A DNA stretch of 64,000 nucleotides, from NCBI GenBank assembly GCA_963780675.1, contig CAWACR010000010.1:372001-436000 (forward strand), given 5' to 3'. The DNA comes from JAHECE01 sp963780675 (GTDB lineage: Bacteria; Actinomycetota; Actinomycetes; Actinomycetales; JAHECE01). Shown here piece after piece: positions 44,124 to 54,601 of the stretch. Position numbers and translations under genes: made by a program. Positions within the stretch are counted from its first letter, which is position 1; each line of letters opens with the position of its first letter. The notes beneath the pieces were generated by a model. The model saw only the letters and a program-made list of their open reading frames with translations, did not search any database and was not told the origin of the DNA.

Positions 44124-44342
44124 CTAGTTGCCGGCCGGCTTCTTGCCGTACCGAGCCTGGAAACGGGCGACGCGGCCACCCGTGTCGAGGATCTTCTGCT
44201 TGCCCGTGTAGAACGGGTGGCAGGCGCTGCACACGTCGGCGTGGATCTGCCCGGACGTGGCGGTGCTGCGGGTCTCGAAGGTGTTCCCGCAGGTGCAGGT
44301 TGCCGTCGTGGGGACGTAGTGCGGATGGACGTCGCTCTTCAC
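44124..44342 (-). CDS. rpmE: Ribosomal protein bL31, zinc-binding form
   Basis: 72-residue large-subunit protein. Zinc ligands C16, C18, C38 and C41 (TCTCGN and VCSACHPFYTGKQK) mark the C+ form; many actinobacteria also have a C- paralogue induced by zinc shortage elsewhere. The position between rho and prfA is the standard actinobacterial arrangement. Confidence 0.97.
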   Translation of the reverse strand: MKSDVHPHYVPTTATCTCGNTFETRSTATSGQIHADVCSACHPFYTGKQKILDTGGRVARFQARYGKKPAGN

Positions 44343-44472
44343 AGGTCTCTTCTCCCTAGTCTTCGCTCCGGGTCGACCGCAGGGCGGATCGGGTGGTCGT
44401 GAACCGGAACCAGCGTCACAGTGTGCCAGAACCGTCGCCGGGCTCAGAATCTTCCCCGGCGCCGTCGTCGTC

Positions 44473-46395
<1,923 letters not shown>

Positions 46396-46704
46396 GAGGT
46401 TCCTTTCCCCTCGGCGAGGCTCCCCCGGTGCGACAGCGCGTCGAGGAACCCGTGGTGAGATCCGGTGGTTGCGGATCAACGAGGCCGCTCGAAGCCCGCA
46501 CGCACATCCGTGCGAGGTGGCTTCGGGGCATGTGCACCGCCGCAGGACGGACTCGTCTTGGACGAGCCGAACGCTGTCCGGGCGGGTGCTCAGACAGGAG
46601 CATAGCACCGCGCACAGAGGGCGCAGCGAGGTGCTCCCGCCCCCACCCGTCTTCGCTGACCCCGTCCTTCGCTGAGGTCGAGCGCTGTGCGGGGTTGCGC
46701 CGGC
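46396..46704. other. rho leader region
   Basis: No gene supported. It contains a short hairpin (GGACTCGTC paired with GACGAGCC near 46550) and a solo copy of the 19-base repeat at 46668-46686. The minus-strand frame stays open from about 46608 into rho but begins with cysteine-rich, non-conserved sequence; the rho GTG at 46395 with its ribosome site is preferred. A leader that adjusts rho expression is possible but not shown. Confidence 0.4.
46668..46686. repeat. Partial copy of the 5,268-5,343 inverted repeat
   Basis: TTCGCTGAGGTCGAGCGCT, identical to 5266-5284, the outer part of one arm of the long inverted repeat. Only this half-arm is present, just after the thrB 3' end. Confidence 0.8.
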
Positions 46705-47615
46705 CTACGGCTGCCGCACCGTCGCACCCGATCGGGCCACCCCGGGTCGAAGCACGCGCCATCCGGCCGGCGCCAGGCGTTCCTCCGCGCCCTGCGGCAG
46801 GCCGGACAGGGCGAGCACGCTCGGGCCGGCCCCGGAGATCACCGCGGGCACGCCCTCGGCGCGCAGGGCGGCCATGAGCTCGAGGCTCGGCCGCATGACA
46901 TCGGCACGGTACGCCTGGTGGAGGCGGTCCTCGGTCGCGGCGAGGAGCAGGTCCGGACGGCCGGCGAGCGCCGTGGACGAGGAGCGCGGCGCGCCACGCG
47001 TTGAAGGCGGCGTCCTCGTGCGGCACCCGCGGCGGCAGCACGGCGCGCGCGGTCGACGTCGCGAGCCGCGCCTCCGGGACGAGCACGGCCGTCTCGAGCG
47101 AGTCGGCCACGGTCGATCCGCACCGCGTGGGCGACATCGGAGCCCTCGAGCCACGCGATCGTCGCGCCGCCGAGGAGCGCCGGGGCGGCGTTGTCGGGGT
47201 GTCCCTCGAACCGCGTGGCGAGGCCGAGGACGCCGTCGACGCTCGAGCGCCTCGGGCTTCCGAGACGAGCCCCCGGGCCGCGAGCGAGCCCCGCGACGAC
47301 GGCGGCCGCCGAGGACCCGAGCCCCTGCCCGTGCGGGATCCGGTTGTGACAGCGCAGGTGGAGCCCGGCTCTGCGGCGCCCCGAACATGGTCCGAGACGC
47401 CGCGCGGAACGCCCGGACGAACAGGTGGTCGTACCGGTGGGCAGCGACGCCCGCGCCCTCTCCCGGTCCACCTCGACCCGACGTCGGGCCGGCGAGAGGC
47501 TCGACCTCGATCGTGTCGCGCAGGCCGAGCGCGAGGCCCATCGCGTCGAACGCCGGGCCCGAGGTTGGCGCTGGTCGCGGGCACGTGACCCGGACGCGTC
47601 GCGCACGATGTTCAC
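46705..47615 (-). CDS. thrB: Homoserine kinase, several frameshifts
   Basis: GHMP-family kinase that phosphorylates homoserine. Fragments in order: VRDAS, VTCPATSANLGPG, FDAMGLALGLRDTIEVEPLAG, YDHLFVRAFRAA, CHNRIPHGQGLGSSAAAVVAGLARG (GHMP motif), LATRFEGHPDNAAPALLGGATIAWLEGSDVA, AVLPPRVPHEDAAFN, RPDLLLAATEDRLHQAYRADVMRPSLELMAALRAEGVPAVISGAGPSVLAL. The parts shift frame at least six times. Final stop at 46705. Threonine auxotrophy would result if real; sequence error is more likely. Confidence 0.85.
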
Positions 47616-47645
47616 GCCGTTGCCCCTACCCGCCGCCGAAGCGCG

Positions 47646-48722
47646 CTAGGCCAGTCCGAGCGCCCGCGCCGCGTCGGCGATGTCCACGCCGATCACGGCG
47701 GGCTCGAGCGGGCGGTCGCCGAGCGCCGTCTCCGTGTCCTTGAGCCCGTTGCCGGTGACGGTGCAGATGATGCGGGCGCCCGTCGGGCACCTCGCCCGCC
47801 TCGGCCGCCGGCGAGCAGGCCGGCGACGCGACGCGGCGGACGCCGGCTCGACGAACACCCCGACCTCGCGCGGCGATCAGCGCCTGCGCGGCCAGGATCT
47901 GCGCGTCGGTGACGGCGCGATCCAGCCGCCGGACTCGTCGCGCGCGGCGACGGCGAGGTCCCACGACGCGGGGTTGCCGATGCGGATGGCGGTCGCGACG
48001 GTCTCGGGGTTCTTGATCGGCTCGCCCTTGACGAACGGCGCGGCGCCCTCGGCCTGCACGCCCCACATGCGCGGGGTGCGGGTCGCGGCCCCGGCTCGGC
48101 GTACTCGCGGATAGCCCATCCAGTACGCGCGTGATGTTGCCGGCGTTGCCGACGGGGAGCACGTGGATGTCGGGCGCGTCACCGAGCTCGTCGACGATCT
48201 CGAAGGCCGCCGTCTTCTGGCCCTGGAGGCGGAACGGGTTGACGGAGTTGACGAGCTACACGGGGTAGGACGTCGGCGAGCTCGCGCACGATGCGAGGCA
48301 GTCGTCGAAGTTGCCGTCCACGGCGAGCGAGCACGCGCCGTGGACGATCGCCTGGGCCAGCTTGCCGGCCGCGATCTTGCCCGTCGGGGAGGACGACGGC
48401 GCAGCCCGGAGCCCGCGCCTTCGCGGCGTAGGCGGCGGCGGAGGCGGAGGTGTTGCCGGTCGAGGCGCACACGACCGTGGTCGGAGCCCGCGCGCGACCG
48501 ACCTTGGAGATCGCGATCGTCATGCCCCGGTCCTTGAAGCGACCCGGTGGGGTTCGCGCCCTCGACCTTGAGGTAGACGTCGGCGCCGATGCGCGCGGCG
48601 AGATGGCGTCGGCGGACACCAGCGGCGTGCCGCCCTCACCGAGGGTGACGATCGGGTCGCCCTCGTCGAACGGCAGGTACTCCATGTACTCGCGGATCAC
48701 CCCGCGCCACATGCTGCGCCAC
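47646..48722 (-). CDS. thrC: Threonine synthase, several frameshifts
   Basis: PLP enzyme that converts phosphohomoserine to threonine. Recognisable parts: WRGVIREYMEYLPFDEGDPIVTLGEGGTPLVSA, PPGRFKDRGMTIAISKVG (PLP lysine), VVCASTGNTSASAAAYAAKA, VNSVNPFRLQGQKTAAFEIVDELGDAPD-like sequence split over frames near 48240-48170, and the end TGNGLKDTETALGDRPLEPAVIGVDIADAARALGL. At least five frame changes. The GTG at 48722 overlaps the hom stop (TAGTG), with a first break a few codons later. Confidence 0.85.
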
Positions 48723-50053
48723 TACGCTCCCTCGATCCGCAGGACGGAGCAGCACGGCGATGACCACGTCGCAGAGCGCCGACGGTCTCGACGGTCGCCT
48801 CGAGGGCCGCCTCGGTCGCCTCGTGCGTCGCGATGATGAGCTGCGGCGGCGCCGTCGGCCGGCCTCGGGCGGCTGCCGGACGGCCTCGATCGAGACGTCG
48901 TGCTGCGCGAAGAGCGCGCGCGACCTTCGCGAGCACCCCGGGCTGGTCCGCGACCTCGAGGCGCATCTGGAAGCGCGTCCGCGTCGGCGCTCCGCGGGGA
49001 GGACGGGCAGGTCGGCGTAGCTGGACTCCGCGGCGCCTTGCCGCCGAGCACGCGGTGCCGCGCCACGGAGACGACGTCGCCCAGCACGGCCGACGCGGTC
49101 GGCGACGCCGCCCGGCGCCCTGACCGTAGAACATGAGGGGTCCCGCGGCCTCCGTCTCGACGAACACCGCGTTGAACGCGCCGTGCACGTTCGCGAGCGG
49201 GTGGGCCAGCGGGACGAGCGCGGGGTGGACACGCGCCGAGATCGCACTCGCCCCCCGCGTCGGTGACCCGCTCGGCGATGGCGAGCAGCTTGATGACGTG
49301 CCCGGTCTGCGCGGCCCAGCGCACGTCGTCGGCGGTGATGCCCGTGATGCCCTCGCGGTGGACGTCGGCCGAGGCCGCACCCGCGTGTGGAAGGCGAGCG
49401 ACGCGAGGATCGCGGCCTTGTTCGCGGCGTCGTAGCCCTCGACGTCCGCCGCTCGGGTCGGCCTCGGCGTAGCCGAGCTCCTGGGCCTGGCGCAGGACGG
49501 ATGTCGAAGTCGAGGCCCTTGGTGGTCATCTGGTCGAGGATGTAGTTCGTCGTCCCGTTGACGATCCCGAGGATGCGCAGGACGCGGTCGCCCGCCAGGG
49601 ACTCGCGCACGGGCCGGACCAGCGGGATCGCGCCCGCGACGGCGGCCTCGAAGTAGAGGTCGACGCCCGCGGCGTCGGCTGCGGCGTAGATCTCGGGCCC
49701 GTGGGCCGCCAGCAGGGCCTTGTTCGCCGTCACGATGCTCGCGCCGTGCGCGATCGCGCTCGAGCTGGAACGTGCGGGCCGGCTCGATCCCGCCGATCAG
49801 CTCGACCACGATGTCGGCCCGGGTCACGAGCTCGGCGGCGTCCTCGGTGAGCAGGGCCGGGTCGACCTCGTAGCCGCGCGGATCCGCGAACGAGCGCACG
49901 GCGATGCCGACGAGCTCGACCGGAGCGCGCCGACCCGGGCGGCGAGGTCGTCCTTCTGCTCCAGCAGGAGCCGTGCCACCTGGGAGCCGACGACGCCGCA
50001 CCCCAGGAGGGCGACGCGCACGGCGCGGGGGGAGTGGGGTTCGCCACGCTCAC
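48722..50053 (-). CDS. hom: Homoserine dehydrogenase, several frameshifts
   Basis: NAD(P)-dependent step from aspartate semialdehyde to homoserine. GCGVVGSQVARLLLEQKDDLAARVG (Rossmann motif) begins near 50000; then VELVGIAVRSFADPRGYEVDPALLTEDAAELVTRADIVVELIGGIEPA, MTANKALLAAHGPEIYAAADAAGVDLYFEAAVAGAIPLVRPVRESLAGDRVLRILGIVNGTTNYILDQMTTKGLDFD, and a C-terminal ACT regulatory domain (RLEVADQPGVLAKVA). About eight frame changes. GTG 50053 overlaps the lysA stop (TAGTG). Confidence 0.87.
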
Positions 50054-51573
50054 TACCTCGGGAGATCGTCGGGGGTCGGTTGGGCGTGCCCAGGATAGGC
50101 GGCACCGGAGCCGGCGGACGCCGCGTCACCCGGCTCGGCGCCGCGGAGTGAGACGGGGACGGGCTCCGACAGCCCGACGTCGAGCGCGAGGAGGTCCTCG
50201 ATCGTCTCGCGGCGCACGAGCACCCGGGCGGCGCCGTCGCGCACGGCCACGACGCCGGGGCGCGGGACCATGTTGTAGTTGCTCGCCATCGACCGGCCGT
50301 AGGCACCCGTCGCGGGCACGGCGAGCAGGTCGCCGGCCCGGACGTCGCCCGGCAGGTCGACGTCGCGCACCACGACGTCGCCGCTCTCGCAGTGCTTGCC
50401 GACCACGCGCGAGCGGACCGGCACCGCGTCGGAGGCCCTGTTCGCGAGCGCCGCCGTGTACTCGGCCCCGTACAGGGCGGTGCGGATGTTGTCGCTCATG
50501 CCGCCGTCGACGGAGACGTACGTGCGCGGCCCGGACTCCCCCGTCTCCACGGTCTTGACCGTGCCCACCTCGTACAGCGTGACGGTGGACGGGCCGACGA
50601 TCGCCCGGCCGGGCTCGATCGAGATCCGCGGCGCGGGCGTGCGCAGCTCCTCGCACGCCCGCCGTACGACGTCGGCGAGGCCGAACGCGAGCGACTCGAC
50701 CGCGGGCACCAGCTCGGATCCCGTGTAGGCGATGCCGTAGCCCCCACCGAGGTCCAGCTCGGGCATGAGGTAGCCGGTCCGCCGGCCCACCTCGGCGCGC
50801 AGCTCGAGGAGGAGGCGCGCGGCCGCCTCGAACCCCCCGACGTCCATGATCTGGCTGCCGATGTGCGAGTGCAGGCCGAGGAGCTCCAGCTCCGGCCGGG
50901 CGAGCACCCGCCGGATCGCCTCGGCGGCCTGGCCGCCGGCGAGCGACAACCCGAACTTCTGGTCCTCGTGCGCCGTCGAGATGAACTCGTGGGTGTGCGC
51001 GTGCACGCCGGTGGTCACCCGGATCATCACCGGGGCGACGACGCCGTGGCGGGCGGCGGCGTCGGCCACGCGATCCACCTCGGCGAGGGAGTCGAGGACG
51101 ATGCGCCCCACCCCGACGGCGAGCGCCCGGTCGATCTCCGCGTCGGACTTGTTGTTGCCGTGCAGGCCGATGGCCTCGCCCGGCACGCCGGCCAGCAGGG
51201 CGACGGCGAGCTCGCCGCCCGTGGCCGTGTCGACGAACAGCCCCTCCTCGTGCACCCAGCGGGCGACGGCGGTGCACAGGAAGGCCTTGCCTGCGTAGTA
51301 GACGTCGGCTCCCCCACCGACGTCGGCGAACGCGGCGGTGAACGCCCTGCGGAAGGCCCGGGCCCGCGCGCGCAGGTCGGCCTCGTCGAGGACGAACAAC
51401 GGGGTGCCGAAGACGGTCGCCAGGTCGCGCACACCGATCCCGGCCACCGCCAGGGCGCCGTCGGGCATCCGGGTGGCGGTTGCGGGCCACGGCGCGCCGA
51501 GGACGGCCGAGCCCAGGACGGACGAGCCGGGTGCGGCGGGTGCGGGCGAGCCGGGGGTCATCGCCGTCGTCAC
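50053..51573 (-). CDS. lysA: Diaminopimelate decarboxylase
   Basis: Last step of lysine synthesis; also lowers the DAP pool used for cell wall. 506 residues. PLP lysine K96 in VYYAGKAFLC, HSHIGSQIMDVGGF, LDLGGGYGIAYTG, SIEPGRAIVGPSTV, and HCESGDVV (substrate-binding Cys/Glu) are intact. GTG 51573 overlaps the argS stop (GTGA). The N-terminal 25 residues are low-complexity. Confidence 0.95.
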   Translation of the reverse strand: MTTAMTPGSPAPAAPGSSVLGSAVLGAPWPATATRMPDGALAVAGIGVRDLATVFGTPLFVLDEADLRARARAFRRAFTAAFADVGGGADVYYAGKAFLCTAVARWVHEEGLFVDTATGGELAVALLAGVPGEAIGLHGNNKSDAEIDRALAVGVGRIVLDSLAEVDRVADAAARHGVVAPVMIRVTTGVHAHTHEFISTAHEDQKFGLSLAGGQAAEAIRRVLARPELELLGLHSHIGSQIMDVGGFEAAARLLLELRAEVGRRTGYLMPELDLGGGYGIAYTGSELVPAVESLAFGLADVVRRACEELRTPAPRISIEPGRAIVGPSTVTLYEVGTVKTVETGESGPRTYVSVDGGMSDNIRTALYGAEYTAALANRASDAVPVRSRVVGKHCESGDVVVRDVDLPGDVRAGDLLAVPATGAYGRSMASNYNMVPRPGVVAVRDGAARVLVRRETIEDLLALDVGLSEPVPVSLRGAEPGDAASAGSGAAYPGHAQPTPDDLPR

Positions 51574-53246
51574 ATCCGCTCGGGGGCACCCACGCCGAGC
51601 AGCGCGAGCCCGTTCGCGAGGACCTGGCGGGTGGCGTCGTTGAGCCACAACCGGGCGCGGTGCGCGTCGGTCACGGGGTCGGTGCCCTGCGGGGTCACGC
51701 GGCACTGGTCGTACCACTTGTGGTACGAGCCGGCGAGCGACTCCAGGTAGCGGGCCACGCGGTGCGGCTCGCGCAGCTCTGCGGCCTGGGCGACGACGCG
51801 CGGGAACTCCCCGAGCCGGCCGAGCAGCACGGCCTCGCTCGGGTGGTCGAGGAGCGCAGGGTCGAAGGCATCGGCGCGGTGCACGCCGTGCTCGGCGGCG
51901 TTACGGGCCACGTTCGCCGTGCGCGCGTGGGCGTACTGGACGTAGTAGACCGGGTTCTCGTTGCTCGCGCGCACGAGGAGGTCGAGGTCGATCTCCAGCG
52001 TGGTGTCCACGGAGGCGCGCGCGAGGGTGTAGCGCGCGGCGTCCACGCCCACGGCCTCCACGAGGTCCTCGAGAGTGATCACCGTCCCGGCGCGCTTCGA
52101 CATCTTGACCGGCGCCCCGTCCTTCACCAGGTTCACGAGCTGGCCGATGAGGATCTCGAGGTTGACCCCGGGCATGTCGCCGAACGCGGCGCACATCGCC
52201 ATCATCCGGCCGATGTACCCGTGGTGGTCGGCGCCCAGCATGATGATCACGCGGTCGGAGCCGCGTTCCCGCTTGTCCAGGTAGTAGGCGATGTCACCGG
52301 CGAAGTAGGCGGGCACGCCGTCGGACTTGATGATCACCCGGTCCTTGTCGTCGCCGAAGTCCGTGGTGCGCAGCCAGATCGCACCGTCGCGGTCGTCGAT
52401 GCGCCCGAGGGCCCGCAGCCGGTCGATGGCGTGGCCGATCGCACCCGAGGCGTGGAGCGAGTCCTCGTGGAAGAACACGTCGAAGTCGACGCCGAAGTCG
52501 TGCAGGCTCGTCTTGATCTCGTCGAACATCCGGGCGACGCCGAACCGGCGGAAGACCTCCTGCGCCTCGGCGTCGGGGAGCTCGAGGGGATAGAGACCCT
52601 CCTCCCGCGCGTCGGCCATGGCGGCAGCGGCGATCTCGGCGATGTAGGCCCCGCCGTAGCCGTCCTCCGGGGCGGCCTCGCCGCGTGCGCGGGCGAGCAG
52701 CGAACGCGCGAACCGGTCGATCTGGCCGCCGGCGTCGTTGAAGTAGTACTCCCGGGTCACCTCGGCGCCCGTCACCTCGAGCAGGCGGGCGAGGGAGTCG
52801 CCGACGGCGGCCCAGCGCGTCGAGCCGAGGTGCACGGGGCCTGTGGGGTTCGCCGAGACGAACTCGAGGTTCACGCGCTGACCGGCAAGTGCCGCCGTCC
52901 GCCCGTACGCGGGTCCCGCCGAGACGATCGAGCGGGCGAGCTCGCCGGCCGCGGCGGCCTCGAGCCGGATGTTGAGGAAGCCCGGACCGGCGACGTCGAC
53001 AGTGCGCACGCCGGCTGCCTCGGCCAGGCGCCCCGCAAGGACCTCCGCGAACCGGCGCGGGGGCATCCCGGCCTTCTTCGCCAGCTGCATCGCGACATTC
53101 GTGGACCAGTCGCCGTGCTCGCGCTGCCGCGGGCGCTCGACGGCGACGTGCCCGGGCAGATCGGCCTCGGCGAGCGGGAGGTCACCGGCGGCGACGGCGG
53201 CCCGCAGGGCGTCGCGGACGGCGAGAGACAGTTCCTCGGGAGTCAC
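51570..53246 (-). CDS. argS: Arginyl-tRNA synthetase
   Basis: Class I synthetase, 558 residues. N-terminal Add-1 domain, then SANPTGPVHLGSTRWAAVGDSLA (HIGH equivalent, reading HLGS), catalytic KMSKRAGTVITLEDL and a C-terminal DALR anticodon domain (NAAEHG to YHKWYDQCRV). First gene of the argS-lysA-hom-thrC-thrB block, a known actinobacterial order; tRNA-Arg(CCG) lies 1 kb upstream. Confidence 0.96.
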   Translation of the reverse strand: MTPEELSLAVRDALRAAVAAGDLPLAEADLPGHVAVERPRQREHGDWSTNVAMQLAKKAGMPPRRFAEVLAGRLAEAAGVRTVDVAGPGFLNIRLEAAAAGELARSIVSAGPAYGRTAALAGQRVNLEFVSANPTGPVHLGSTRWAAVGDSLARLLEVTGAEVTREYYFNDAGGQIDRFARSLLARARGEAAPEDGYGGAYIAEIAAAAMADAREEGLYPLELPDAEAQEVFRRFGVARMFDEIKTSLHDFGVDFDVFFHEDSLHASGAIGHAIDRLRALGRIDDRDGAIWLRTTDFGDDKDRVIIKSDGVPAYFAGDIAYYLDKRERGSDRVIIMLGADHHGYIGRMMAMCAAFGDMPGVNLEILIGQLVNLVKDGAPVKMSKRAGTVITLEDLVEAVGVDAARYTLARASVDTTLEIDLDLLVRASNENPVYYVQYAHARTANVARNAAEHGVHRADAFDPALLDHPSEAVLLGRLGEFPRVVAQAAELREPHRVARYLESLAGSYHKWYDQCRVTPQGTDPVTDAHRARLWLNDATRQVLANGLALLGVGAPERM

Positions 53247-53312
53247 CGCGCAAGGGTAGCGGCGCCCGTCGAAGGCACGGGCGGAGCCGGTCCACAGGCG
53301 GGAAGTCCTTCC

Positions 53313-54125
53313 TCAGAGCGGGTAGGCGAGGTAGAACTCCTGGACCTGCAGGGGTGGGCCACTGGCCTCGAGCGCGTCCACGCCGTTCGTCCAGTAGATC
53401 GTCGCCACACCGCCGGACTCGAAGTACCAGTACTGACCCGAGACGGGGTCGCCGGCTGGACCCTGATCGACCAGTTCGCCCGAGGAAAAGACCTCGGCAG
53501 CCTTCGCTTGGAGGTAGTCGGCCGCCTCCTCCGCCGAGCCCCACCGAGAGGCAGTGAACGTGATCTCGTCGCGGCCGTTCGTGAACGAGCCGTCGTAAGC
53601 CTCGTCTGCGCCCTCCTCGACGAGATCCGCGTTGGTGCTCAACCCATCCGAAGTGAATCCATTCGTGGAGTCCACGAGGGCACCCTCGAGTGGTTCCTCA
53701 GACTCGAGTGGCCCCTCAGACTCGTCGGAGCCATCCGATGGGGACCCTTCGTCAGACGGCGTCGCACCGTCCGAGGCCTCCTGACCTGGGGTCGGCCCCA
53801 GTCCGTCCTCGACGCCCGAGGTCGACACCTCGCCAGGCTGCCCGCTGCCGCCCCTGCCGTCGAACACCCCTGCGAGGAAGGCAACCACGAGGGCGGTCTG
53901 GACCAGTCCGACGACGATTGCTGCGATGGCCACGCTGCGGCCGGGCCGGCCGGTCCGGTTCACGCGACGGAGGGCGATCACGCCCAGGGCGGCTCCGACG
54001 ATCCCGACGAGGAAGCCGAGCACGAGACCGACCACAGCGAGCGGGTCGACGCCCACTCGCGCGACTGTGGCAGCGCCTGCCTCCGTCGTGTCGCGTGCGC
54101 CTTCTTGGGAAGGAACCTCGGTCAT
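53313..54125 (-). CDS. DUF4190-type membrane protein with extracytoplasmic domain
   Basis: 270 residues. Two hydrophobic segments (VDPLAVVGLVLGFLVGIVGAALGVIALRRV and SVAIAAIVVGLVQTALVVAFLAGVF) form a DUF4190-like hairpin, followed by an acidic Ser/Glu/Asp linker with ESEGPLESEEPLEG repeats and a C-terminal domain of about 110 residues ending in AYPL. Function unknown. ATG 54125 is preferred (GGAGG five bases upstream) over an ATG at 54140. Confidence 0.75.
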   Translation of the reverse strand: MTEVPSQEGARDTTEAGAATVARVGVDPLAVVGLVLGFLVGIVGAALGVIALRRVNRTGRPGRSVAIAAIVVGLVQTALVVAFLAGVFDGRGGSGQPGEVSTSGVEDGLGPTPGQEASDGATPSDEGSPSDGSDESEGPLESEEPLEGALVDSTNGFTSDGLSTNADLVEEGADEAYDGSFTNGRDEITFTASRWGSAEEAADYLQAKAAEVFSSGELVDQGPAGDPVSGQYWYFESGGVATIYWTNGVDALEASGPPLQVQEFYLAYPL

Positions 54126-54253
54126 CGTTGCCTCCGCCATGCCCCCGACACCGGATCGATGATCGGTCGGCACCAGTATCCGTCCAGTTTCCAGATCCTG
54201 CTCGTGGGGCAGGTGCGCCGGGCGGCACAAGACAGCCACCCGCCCACGGCTGG

Positions 54254-54259
54254 TAGTCT
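54254..54259 (+). promoter_or_regulatory. Candidate -10 element for tRNA-Arg
   Basis: TAGTCT at 54254-54259, about 43 bases before the tRNA. An AAGACA 19 bases upstream is a weak -35. Assigned from position. Confidence 0.3.
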
Positions 54260-54301
54260 CCTCGACGGTTGCCGCGCGTTGCCCGCAGGGCAAGCCACCC
54301 C

Positions 54302-54374
54302 GCCCCTGTAGCTCAGTGGATAGAGCGTCTGCCTCCGGAGCAGAAGGTCGCTGGTTCGAGTCCAGTCGGGGGCA
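54302..54374 (+). tRNA. tRNA-Arg (anticodon CCG)
   Basis: 73 bases: acceptor GCCCCTG pairs with CGGGGGC (one G-U), D-arm with GCTCAGTGGATAGAGC, anticodon loop CTCCGGA giving anticodon CCG (reads CGG), T-arm CTGGTTCGAGTCCAG, discriminator A. The next bases are CTT, so CCA is not encoded. Confidence 0.96.
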
Positions 54375-54380
54375 CTTCTC

Positions 54381-54412
54381 ATGCCCGCCGTCGCCCCCGC
54401 GACGGCGGGCAT
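54381..54412 (+). terminator. 14-bp hairpin after tRNA-Arg
   Basis: Arms 54381-54394 and 54399-54412 are perfectly complementary with loop CCCC. It begins six bases after the tRNA 3' end. Confidence 0.7.
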
Positions 54413-54487
54413 CTGCGTTCGCCGCCTCCGCCGTCGCGCACCCGTGTGCCGACCGGCTGCCGGGTCGGCGCCGCTCGCCGCGGCCCG

Positions 54488-54503
54488 CGTGACGAGCGTC
54501 ACG
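54488..54503 (+). promoter_or_regulatory. CRP/FNR-family operator candidate upstream of adhE
   Basis: CGTGACGAGCGTCACG is a perfect palindrome with GTGA-N6-TCAC spacing, the CRP/FNR-superfamily pattern, about 100 bases before the adhE start. FNR-like or GlxR-like control by oxygen or cAMP is inferred. Confidence 0.45.
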
Positions 54504-54520
54504 AAACCCCGCCTGTCGTC

Positions 54521-54534
54521 GGGACCTTTGGTTC
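54521..54534 (+). promoter_or_regulatory. DosR/DevR-like box candidate upstream of adhE
   Basis: GGGACCTTTGGTTC resembles the half-palindromic GGGACTTTNGGNCC motif of DosR/DevR hypoxia regulons, 68 bases before the start. The right half is a poor match; weak support. Confidence 0.3.
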
Positions 54535-54601
54535 AGGCTGGAGATCGCACGGATCCATAACGTGATCAGGACGTAAGGACCACCACCGAGGAGAGTCGAA
54601 C